From positions 4,588,001-4,652,000 of the forward strand of contig NZ_CP059068.1 of assembly GCF_017798165.1 (NCBI RefSeq): 64,000 nucleotides of DNA, given 5' to 3'. Within the stretch, counting starts at the first letter, position 1. Each line of letters opens with the position of its first letter. Below are positions 28,679 through 36,171 of this stretch, piece after piece. Position numbers and translations under genes: made by a program. The notes below the pieces were generated by a model that was given only the letters and a program-made list of their open reading frames with translations, did no database searches and was not told where the DNA came from. This DNA comes from Rhodoferax sp. AJA081-3. GTDB lineage: Bacteria; Pseudomonadota; Gammaproteobacteria; Burkholderiales; Burkholderiaceae_C.

Positions 28679-29533
28679 TTATTGGATGCGAGACGACAAC
28701 AAGTCCCACACCGGGGTCAGGTTGGCTGGCAAGAAGGGCAGGGTGCCGAGTTCGGTATGGCTTTCGTCCGGGCTGTGGAAATCGCTGCCGCGGGATGCGG
28801 CCAGACCGAATTCGCGGGCGGTGTCGGCATAGACGCTGTATTCGGCTACCGAATGGCTGCCGGTCACTACTTCAACGCCCTGGCCGCCCAGGCTCTTGAA
28901 CTCGGTGAACAGCGCAAACTCTTCATTGGGCGTGAACTTGTACCGCGCCGGGTGGGCGATGATGGCCATGCCACCCGCGCCAGTGATCCAGGTCACGGCG
29001 TCTTTGAGCGATGCCCAGCGGTGCGGCACAAAACCGGGTTTGCCTTCGATCAGGAACTTGCGGAACACCTCGTTGGTGTCGCGGCACACGCCGGATTCGA
29101 TCAAAAACCGTGCGAAATGGGTGCGGGAGATCAGCTCTGGGTTGCCCACAAATTTGAGCGCCCCCTCGTAAGCGCCTTTGATACCGACCTTGGCCAGGCC
29201 ATCGGCCATTTCCATAGCACGCACATCGCGGCCGCCCCGGGTGCGGCGCAGACCCTCAACCAGGTCGGTGTTGGTGGCGTCAAAGCCTAGCCCGACGATG
29301 TGAACCGTTTTGCCAATGAAGGTGATGGAAATCTCGGTGCCCGTCAGATACCGCATACCACAGGCCTTGGCCGCAGCCAGGGCCCGGGCCTGGCCACCAA
29401 CCTCGTCGTGGTCGGTCAGCGCCCACAGTTCCACGCCGTTGGCACGGGCGCGTTCGGCCACGGCTTCGGGGGTGAGGGTGCCGTCCGATACCGTGGAATG
29501 GCAGTGGAGGTCGGCGTTTTGTATGGGGGTCAC
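28679..29533 (-). CDS. PHP-domain phosphoesterase (RNase AM / YciV type)
   Basis: 284 residues. PHP metal ligands visible: ADLHCHSTVSDG (residues about 8-19), LTDHDEVGG, AHPARY and the C-terminal GSDFHSPDE. Family members remove 3'-phosphate from 3',5'-nucleoside bisphosphates and trim short RNAs 5' to 3'. First gene of the likely PHP-yciO-M50-trpS operon, an arrangement widespread in betaproteobacteria. Confidence 0.9.
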   Translation of the reverse strand: MTPIQNADLHCHSTVSDGTLTPEAVAERARANGVELWALTDHDEVGGQARALAAAKACGMRYLTGTEISITFIGKTVHIVGLGFDATNTDLVEGLRRTRGGRDVRAMEMADGLAKVGIKGAYEGALKFVGNPELISRTHFARFLIESGVCRDTNEVFRKFLIEGKPGFVPHRWASLKDAVTWITGAGGMAIIAHPARYKFTPNEEFALFTEFKSLGGQGVEVVTGSHSVAEYSVYADTAREFGLAASRGSDFHSPDESHTELGTLPFLPANLTPVWDLLSSRIQ

Positions 29534-29542
29534 CGTTACATT

Positions 29543-30223
29543 TTAGGCGCTGACCGGCATGGGCCTGTCGAATTGCATGGCAACACCGCTCACAGGGTGG
29601 TTAAAGCCCAACGCGCAGGCGTGTAACAGCAGACGCGGCGCCATGGCCATGACCGCGGGCGGCGCATACAGCGCGTCACCCAGGATCGGGTGGCCTATGG
29701 CCTGCAGGTGCAGCCGCAGCTGGTGGGTGCGGCCGGTCAGCGGCTCCAGCAACACATGGCTGGTGTTGCGATCGGCATCGAACTGCACATGTTGCAGGCG
29801 TGTGACACTGGGCTTGCCAGTCTCGTGGTTGATGACACGCAAGGGGCGATTCGGCCAGTCCACAGCAATCGGCAGGTCAATGACGCGCCAGTCATTGCCT
29901 GTGGCTTCGACTTCACCGTGGACGATGGCCTCATACCGCTTGGTCACCGCGCGGTTGGCAAAGGCCTCGCTCAGGGCACGCTGCACGGCCGCGCCACGCG
30001 CCATGACGATCAGGCCGGAGGTGGACATGTCCAGCCGGTGCACCACCAATGCATCGGCATACTGGGCCTGCACCCGGGCGCTCAGACAGTCTTGTTTGTC
30101 GGCACCACGGCCGGGCACCGACAGCAGCCCAGAGGGTTTGTCCAGCACGATGATGGCCGTGTCGGCATGCACCACACAGATATCCGGCTCCGCGGGCAGG
30201 CCCGGTTCAGTGGGCATCGCCAC
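29543..30223 (-). CDS. RluA-family pseudouridine synthase
   Basis: 226 residues. Catalytic Asp in VVHRLDMSTSGLIVMA, with the KPSGLLSVPGRG and GRTHQLRLHLQAIGHPILGD motifs. There is no S4 domain, and the length is like RluA, which modifies 23S rRNA and tRNA; a TruC-like substrate cannot be excluded. Overlaps the preceding histidine kinase gene by 17 bases. Confidence 0.9.
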   Translation of the reverse strand: MAMPTEPGLPAEPDICVVHADTAIIVLDKPSGLLSVPGRGADKQDCLSARVQAQYADALVVHRLDMSTSGLIVMARGAAVQRALSEAFANRAVTKRYEAIVHGEVEATGNDWRVIDLPIAVDWPNRPLRVINHETGKPSVTRLQHVQFDADRNTSHVLLEPLTGRTHQLRLHLQAIGHPILGDALYAPPAVMAMAPRLLLHACALGFNHPVSGVAMQFDRPMPVSA

Positions 30224-32447
30224 CCGCTATCAGGCGCTGCACGGTTTCGCAAAACTCGCTGACGTCGTTGGGCTTGTAGATGAGTGCACTGGCCCCTTCG
30301 CGGATGGCGCTTTGCTCCAGCTCGGGGGTCACATACCCCGATGCCAGGGCCACCGGCAGATCGGGGCGAATCAGCTTGGCTTCACGCAGCAGGTCTATGC
30401 CGCTGTAGCCCGGCATGTTGTAGTCGGTCACCAGGATGTCGAAGGCATGGGCGTCTGCGCGCAGGGCGACCTGGGCTTCCTGCGGGTCGGTGAAGGTGGT
30501 GACGGTAAAACCCTTGCGTTTGAGCACGCGGGCAATCAAAAACACCAAAGCCTGGTCGTCGTCCACATACATGACATGGCGGCCCTTGCCGACGATGGGC
30601 TCGGGTGGCGCCACTTCCTCTGCAGGTGGTGGCACGGCGACCTCTTGTGTGGGTGGAAAGTACAGCGTAAACACGCTGCCTTCACCCGGCACACTTTGCA
30701 CATCGATGGCGCCCTGGTGCGCCTGCATGATGCCGTGTACCACCGACAAGCCCAGGCCCGTGCCCTGGCCCACCTCGCGGGTGGTGAAGAAGGGCTCAAA
30801 TATCCGCGCCAGGGTCTCGGGTGTCATGCCGTTGCCCGTGTCGCGCACGGCCACGGTCACATAGTTGCCAGGCGCAAGCCCCAGGCGCCCGCTCAGGGGC
30901 TGCGCGAGCCTGGCGCTGGCCAGCTCTATGGTCAGCGACCCCTTCTTGCTGCCGATGGCCAACAGGGCGTTGGTGCACAGGTTGAGCAGGGCCTGCTCCA
31001 CCTGTGTGGTGTCGGCCAGCACGGCCGCGGTCTGCGGTGCCATCAGCACCTGCAGGTTCACCAGCGGCGGCAGTGCCACCCGTACCAGGCGGGCGGCCTC
31101 ACGCACCACATCGTCCATCGCGATGGGCAGGCGCTTGGGCACCTCGTTGCGGCTGAAGGTCAGAATCTGGCGCACCAGGTCACGTGCGCGCCGGCCCGCT
31201 TTTTCGATCTCTTGCAGACTGGTCAGGGCCGGTGAGTTGGTCGCGGTGTCTTGCTTGGCCAAATCAACATTGCCCAGGATGGCGCTGAGGATGTTGTTGA
31301 AATCGTGTGCAATGCCACCGGCCATGGTGCCCATGGCCTGCATTTTTTGCGATTCGCGCAGTTGGGTTTCCAGCGTGACGCGGCGGGCTTCGGCCAGCTT
31401 GGCTGCGGTCAGGTCGCGCGCAAAAATGGTGGTCACTTCGCCATGGGTGCCTTGCATGCCGCGGCGCGCAATCAATTCGGAAACTGGCCGGTCGGATGGC
31501 TTGCGGGGCATCAGTCTCCGTTCCAGCGAGACACTGATCTCTACAAAAATTTCACCGCCCAACAGCGTGGTAGCCGCAAATTCTCCCAGTGTGGCTTGCG
31601 TGGACACTCCGCCGCCGGCCAATGTCGCCTCCACCTGTGGCAAAAACCGGCCCAGCTTGCTGCCCAACGCCTGGTCGGCCGGGCACTGGAAGAGGGCCGT
31701 AGCGGCCGGGTTGAATACGGTGATGCGCCGCTCTTCGTCGATGCACAAAATGGCGTCCAACGACGAGTTGATGATGGCCGCCATGCGGTTCTCGCTGAGC
31801 AACAAGTCCTCGTTACGCTGCTGCAATACAGCCGCGCTTTTTTGCAACGCATGGCGCTGGGCCAGCAGTGGGCCCTGGTCGATGATGGCGCAGATGAAGT
31901 GCGCCAGATCACCCTGCGGGTTCTCGATGCGGGCCATGTGCAGGTCACCGGTAAAGGTGCCCTGCGACCCGGCCAGAAAGACAACCTCGCTGACCTCGCT
32001 GGTGCTGTTGGCCTTGGCATGCAAAAAAGCCACGGCCACGGCGTCGGTATGTTCGGGCCCCACAAAGGGCAGCAAAAAATGCAGCGGCGGGTCGCTCTCC
32101 ACCGGCTGGAAAAGGCGCAGCGCCATCGCATTGCTGGCCATCACCAGGCCTTCTTCGTCCACCACCATCAGTGCCAGCGGCACGTTGGAGAACAGGGTGG
32201 CAAAACGCTCCGACGCGCCCTCGGCCTCCTGCTGGCTGTAGCGCAGGGCCTTGTTCTGCACCTCCAGTTCGGCCTGGTATTTGCGCAGGTCCTCGATCAT
32301 CTGGGATGGTGCGTAGCCATCCACGATCAGGCCCTGCTCGGCCCGCAGCGCGGCGTCCGTGCGTTGTGCGGACCGGCTGACGACGCGGAACTTTTTGCGG
32401 CGGGAGGGGGTGGTCATGCGCCCGGGGTCCTGGGGGTTGTTGTTCAC
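30207..32447 (-). CDS. cytoplasmic hybrid histidine kinase (PAS-HisKA-HATPase-REC)
   Basis: 746 residues, no membrane helices. Two PAS-like domains (about 75-190 and 205-320), then HisKA with GGIAHDFNNILSAILG (His near 382) and a HATPase with GNGMTPETLARIFEPFFTT and GTGLGLS. A C-terminal receiver has DDD near 612 and the phospho-acceptor Asp in DILVTDYNMPGYSG (about 672). Such soluble hybrids usually sense internal redox or ligand cues. The stop overlaps the pseudouridine synthase start; the start overlaps the nucleotidase stop (ATGA). Confidence 0.9.
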   Translation of the reverse strand: MNNNPQDPGRMTTPSRRKKFRVVSRSAQRTDAALRAEQGLIVDGYAPSQMIEDLRKYQAELEVQNKALRYSQQEAEGASERFATLFSNVPLALMVVDEEGLVMASNAMALRLFQPVESDPPLHFLLPFVGPEHTDAVAVAFLHAKANSTSEVSEVVFLAGSQGTFTGDLHMARIENPQGDLAHFICAIIDQGPLLAQRHALQKSAAVLQQRNEDLLLSENRMAAIINSSLDAILCIDEERRITVFNPAATALFQCPADQALGSKLGRFLPQVEATLAGGGVSTQATLGEFAATTLLGGEIFVEISVSLERRLMPRKPSDRPVSELIARRGMQGTHGEVTTIFARDLTAAKLAEARRVTLETQLRESQKMQAMGTMAGGIAHDFNNILSAILGNVDLAKQDTATNSPALTSLQEIEKAGRRARDLVRQILTFSRNEVPKRLPIAMDDVVREAARLVRVALPPLVNLQVLMAPQTAAVLADTTQVEQALLNLCTNALLAIGSKKGSLTIELASARLAQPLSGRLGLAPGNYVTVAVRDTGNGMTPETLARIFEPFFTTREVGQGTGLGLSVVHGIMQAHQGAIDVQSVPGEGSVFTLYFPPTQEVAVPPPAEEVAPPEPIVGKGRHVMYVDDDQALVFLIARVLKRKGFTVTTFTDPQEAQVALRADAHAFDILVTDYNMPGYSGIDLLREAKLIRPDLPVALASGYVTPELEQSAIREGASALIYKPNDVSEFCETVQRLIAGGDAH

Positions 32448-34105
32448 TGTGGAGCCGTGGTGTAGGTGACGCGGTTGCCAGGTGCAAAACGGGCCGTCTG
32501 CAAGGGGGTGTTAGCGGTGATGAAGCTGCGCAGCACGTCGGCGTCCACAAAACCGGTGTCCACATAAGTGGAGTGGGCGGTCATGACGGGATAACCGTCA
32601 CCACCCACCGCCATGAAATTGTTGATGACCATCTGGTAGGTCTTGTTCATATCTATGGGCGCGCCCTGGATGCGGGCCTGGCTTACTTTTGTACCGGTGA
32701 TGACCAGGTCCACCCCCGAGATGTGTGGAAAGCCACCGGCGCCTGGGCTCATGCGGGCCGCTGCATTCAAATAGTCCAGCACCTCGGCACCCGTCAAGCG
32801 GAGTGTGGCCAGCGTATTGCCAAAGGGTTGCACCTTGAGAACGTCTTTGTAGGTGACGGTGCCTGGCTGCAGGGAGTCGCGTATGCCGCCGGAGTTGACC
32901 ACGGCAAAGTCGGAGCGGGTTTTGTCCATATTGGCCTGGCCTATCAGCATGCCCAGATTGGTGGGCGCCTTGCGCACCACGGATCGGTCGCCTTCCAGCT
33001 TGGCATCGATGCTGCCCACCGGCACCAGCAGCTTCGCTTGGCCGAATTGCTGGTAGGGCTGCAGCAGGGCCAGCATCTCAGGGTTCTCGGCGATAGGGGT
33101 GGTGTGGTGCACCAGGCGGGTGGTGCCATTGGCATCGGTCACCGGCTTTTTCAGGTTGATGGGGATCAGCGAATATTTGACCAGCGTGAAGCTGCCATTG
33201 CGGTACTGGAAATCGGCGCGGCCCACATACTTACCCCACTCGTGGGCCTGCACGATCCAGGCGCCGTTTTGCCGGTCGGGCTGGCAGGGCGTGCCCGGCA
33301 CGTAGTCGGTGTGGAGCACGTTTTCGGCGCGCATGCAGGCCGGGTTTTGGGTGTGGCCGCCCACCACCAGGTCAATGCCTTTGACGGCCCGCGCCATCTC
33401 CACATCACCGGGGGCCTGTATGCCGTGGCGGCCGTTCTCGTAGTGGCCCATGTGGGTGGCGGCAATCACCACATCGGCCTTGGCGCGCAGTTCTGGCACC
33501 AGCTTGGCCGCCTCCTGGATGGGGCTGCGAAACTCCACGTCCTGCATATTGGCGGGGTTGCCCAGTTTTTGGGTGTCTTCGGTGGTGAGGCCCATCACCG
33601 CCACGCGCACACCGCCCAGCGTGAACATCTGGTAGGGCGCAAACATGCGTTCGCCGCGTTGGTAAATATTGGCCGACAGCATGGGGAATTTCGCCAGCTT
33701 GCGCTGCATGGCCAGCACGGCCGGCGGCTTGTCGAACTCGTGGTTGCCCACGGCCATGGCGTCATAACCCAGCAGGTTCATACCCTTGAAATCCGGCACG
33801 GCCTCCTGCAGGTCGGACTCGGGCACACCGGTGTTGACGTCGCCACCGTCCAGCAGCAGGCTGTAGCCACCGGCCGCGGAGACTTCGGCGCGTATGCCAT
33901 CAACTACGGTCTTGCGGGCCGCCATGCCGTATTCGCCATCGTTGTTCTTCCAGAAACGGCCGTGGTGATCGTTGGTGTGCAGGATGGTGATGGCAACGGT
34001 CTTGTCTGGGGCAGGGCTGCCAGCCGGGCCAAGATTGGCGCAGGCCGCCAGCAGCAATACAAGGCTGGTCGCTAGTAGAGGTCGCAGGGGCTGTAGGGTT
34101 TGCAT
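32444..34105 (-). CDS. 5'-nucleotidase / UDP-sugar hydrolase family lipoprotein
   Basis: 553 residues. Lipoprotein signal with LLAACANLG. Metallophosphatase domain with ILHTNDHHGRF, DGGDVNTG, GNHEFDKP and GGHTQNPA, then a C-terminal 5'-nucleotidase domain (ITGTKVSQARI, FMAVGGDGYP). Resembles UshA/CpdB-type enzymes that hydrolyse extracellular nucleotides in the periplasm. First gene of a run with the hybrid kinase and RluA-type gene. Confidence 0.92.
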   Translation of the reverse strand: MQTLQPLRPLLATSLVLLLAACANLGPAGSPAPDKTVAITILHTNDHHGRFWKNNDGEYGMAARKTVVDGIRAEVSAAGGYSLLLDGGDVNTGVPESDLQEAVPDFKGMNLLGYDAMAVGNHEFDKPPAVLAMQRKLAKFPMLSANIYQRGERMFAPYQMFTLGGVRVAVMGLTTEDTQKLGNPANMQDVEFRSPIQEAAKLVPELRAKADVVIAATHMGHYENGRHGIQAPGDVEMARAVKGIDLVVGGHTQNPACMRAENVLHTDYVPGTPCQPDRQNGAWIVQAHEWGKYVGRADFQYRNGSFTLVKYSLIPINLKKPVTDANGTTRLVHHTTPIAENPEMLALLQPYQQFGQAKLLVPVGSIDAKLEGDRSVVRKAPTNLGMLIGQANMDKTRSDFAVVNSGGIRDSLQPGTVTYKDVLKVQPFGNTLATLRLTGAEVLDYLNAAARMSPGAGGFPHISGVDLVITGTKVSQARIQGAPIDMNKTYQMVINNFMAVGGDGYPVMTAHSTYVDTGFVDADVLRSFITANTPLQTARFAPGNRVTYTTAPQ

Positions 34106-34147
34106 GGCTGCATATTAGCGGGATTGCCCGTGCAGCCCGCTGGGGGT

Positions 34148-35275
34148 TTACAGCCGCAAGAACAGCTTGCGCTGGTACAGCCAGCGAAGCGCCAGCAGTT
34201 GCAGCAGCAACAGGCCCAGGGCCTGCAGCAGCGGTTGCATGCCCACTGGGCTGGCCGCGATCCAGCCGCCAAACAGGCTCTTCACGCTGAAGCTCCACAT
34301 CACCAGGCTGGTGCCCAGGTAGACCAGGATGGCGTTCTGGCCAATCCAGTACAGGGGCTTGGACAGGCGCGCCGGGCGCTGGCCCAGCAGCAGGTCAAAA
34401 ACCAGCAACAGCAGCACGCTGAGGCCGCTGGTCAGCAGTGTGAACGACCCTGTCCACAGCGATTTGTTCAGTGGGTAGTACGGGTGTAGCAGGCAGGCCA
34501 GCAGCACCAAGCCGCCACCCATGCCGGCCAGGACCAGCAGGCGGCGCCGCGGTGCAGAGGCCTGTGTGCGCCACAAGATGCCGGCAAAGGCACCCGCCAT
34601 ACAGTTGCCAATGGCGCCCACCTGCGAGTAGATCCCTTCGGGGTCAAACGGCGCATTGCGGTAGGTGATGCCGGGCAGCAAAGCCTGGTCCAACAGGGCG
34701 TTGAGCGAGCCGGCCTCAGTCAAAGGCCACTGCAGCTGCACCAGCGAATACACCACCAGCACGGCCACGGTCAGCACCACCACGGTCCGTGTGCGCAGGT
34801 GCCACAGCAGCATGGCCACCACAAACCACGCGATGCCGATGCGGCCCAGCACGCTGGCGTAGCGCACGCCTGCAGGGTCGGCCGGCATGCCTGTGCCCCA
34901 GCCATGGTTGTAGACCACACCCAGCAGCAGCAACAGGAACAAGCGGCGCACGGCCCGCACGTACTGCGGCTTGCGTTGGGCCGGGGGCAACCCGGAAAGC
35001 GAATGGCCTTGCAGACCCAGGCTGACGCCAGAGATAAAAATAAACAGCGGAAAAATCAGGTCGTAAAACGTGAAGCCGTGCCAGGGGCTGTGTTCAAACT
35101 GCTGCGCCAGCAATAGCCACACGGACCAGCCGGTCCATGTGAACAACGCAGCCGGCAGCAGTTCGCCCCCAATTAGCCAGAACATGTCAAAACCGCGCAG
35201 CGCATCCAGCGCGGGCAGGCGGGCGGGGGCAGCCTGGGTGCTGGCGGGGGTGGGCGCGTTGGGAAGGCTGGTCAT
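34148..35275 (-). CDS. DUF5009/heparan-alpha-glucosaminide acetyltransferase-like membrane protein
   Basis: 375 residues from the ATG at 35275 (an upstream start at 35365 adds 30 unlikely residues). Begins with RLPALDALRGFDMFWLIGGE, the acyltransferase-type first helix, followed by about ten membrane helices. The family includes NagX, associated with amino-sugar use, and lysosomal HGSNAT, but no chitin or amino-sugar genes are near. The expected loop His-containing region WGTGMPADPAGVRYASVLGR is present. Confidence 0.85.
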   Translation of the reverse strand: MTSLPNAPTPASTQAAPARLPALDALRGFDMFWLIGGELLPAALFTWTGWSVWLLLAQQFEHSPWHGFTFYDLIFPLFIFISGVSLGLQGHSLSGLPPAQRKPQYVRAVRRLFLLLLLGVVYNHGWGTGMPADPAGVRYASVLGRIGIAWFVVAMLLWHLRTRTVVVLTVAVLVVYSLVQLQWPLTEAGSLNALLDQALLPGITYRNAPFDPEGIYSQVGAIGNCMAGAFAGILWRTQASAPRRRLLVLAGMGGGLVLLACLLHPYYPLNKSLWTGSFTLLTSGLSVLLLLVFDLLLGQRPARLSKPLYWIGQNAILVYLGTSLVMWSFSVKSLFGGWIAASPVGMQPLLQALGLLLLQLLALRWLYQRKLFLRL

Positions 35276-35387
35276 GGGCGAGAGGTATATTGCGACCGCT
35301 GGATTATTGACACAAAGCGTGCAGATCAGCGTGCTGATGCGCCCCTGCATGCAAAATCGTTGCACCCTTGTAACTTGCTCTCACCTT

Positions 35388-36068
35388 ATGAATTTCATTC
35401 CCCGTTTTGTGACCTCACGCTTTGTCCGAACTGCCGCATGCCTGCTGGCCTTAGCCACATCTGCAACCTACGCCGAGGCACCCGCACAGCCCTACACCGT
35501 GGAGGTGTGGGCACGTGTGCTGTTCAACACCGACGGCCGTGTGGCGGAATACGCGCTGGTGGATGAAGCCCAGTACCCGGCCCAGTTTGCGGCCAACGTC
35601 AAGGAACGTGTGTCCCGCGCCAAGATCGAGCCACCGCAGGACGATGGCAAGGCCGCGACACTGCGCAGCGGCGTGCGGCTGAACTTTCAGGTGACACCGG
35701 CAGGCGAAGGCGGTTCGGTGAAGATTGTGGGCCTGTCCATGGGCCCCATACCGACATACCGCTACTACGTCGGTTTTCCCAAGGATGTGTCCCGCAGTGG
35801 CGGGTGGGAAGGCGAGGTCCAGGCCCTGTGCAAAGTGGGTACGGCAGGCCGGTGCACGGCCGTCGAAGTGACGGCACTGCCCGGCATACCCGAAAGCGTG
35901 CGCCGTTTTGCAAAAGCCTCGCTGGAGGAGTGGACCTTTGAGCCCCAGCAGCTCAACGACAAACCGATTGAAGGCGAGTACCAGTTGCGCATGCGCCTGA
36001 ACACACTGGACGACAAGCCGCAGGATTTTCGGCAGGACAAGTTTCAGAAGATTCTGAATAGCCGCTGA
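35388..36068 (+). CDS. secreted protein with TonB-C-like repeats, unknown function
   Basis: 226 residues from the ATG at 35388. Signal peptide ends near TYA-E (about residue 29). Two segments, VEVWARVLFNTDGRVAEYAL and GEVQALCKVGTAGRCTAVEV, each followed by an FAKASLEEWTFEPQQ-like helix, resemble the TonB C-terminal fold used by energy transducers, but there is no membrane anchor or Pro-rich spacer. Probably a periplasmic protein of unknown role. Confidence 0.7.
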   Translation: MNFIPRFVTSRFVRTAACLLALATSATYAEAPAQPYTVEVWARVLFNTDGRVAEYALVDEAQYPAQFAANVKERVSRAKIEPPQDDGKAATLRSGVRLNFQVTPAGEGGSVKIVGLSMGPIPTYRYYVGFPKDVSRSGGWEGEVQALCKVGTAGRCTAVEVTALPGIPESVRRFAKASLEEWTFEPQQLNDKPIEGEYQLRMRLNTLDDKPQDFRQDKFQKILNSR

Positions 36069-36115
36069 CGCACGGTCCGGCTTGGTGCGGCTCGGTGCGG
36101 GAGCGTTATATGGAA

Positions 36116-36166
36116 AATCGGCCTCTAGCCCCCGTGAAATAAAAACACTTCGCTACAAATAGCATA
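36116..36166 (+). repeat. TAGCCCCCGT-type intergenic repeat, copy 5
   Basis: GCCTCTAGCCCCCGT then an A-rich spacer and gctacaaatagc, between convergent genes and ending only a few bases from the kinase stop codon. Confidence 0.75.
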
Positions 36167-36171
36167 GCAAA

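Noticed and set aside
32573..34075. 500-codon frame antisense to the 5'-nucleotidase
   Set aside because: His/Gly-rich shadow without domains; the nucleotidase motifs are complete on the minus strand.
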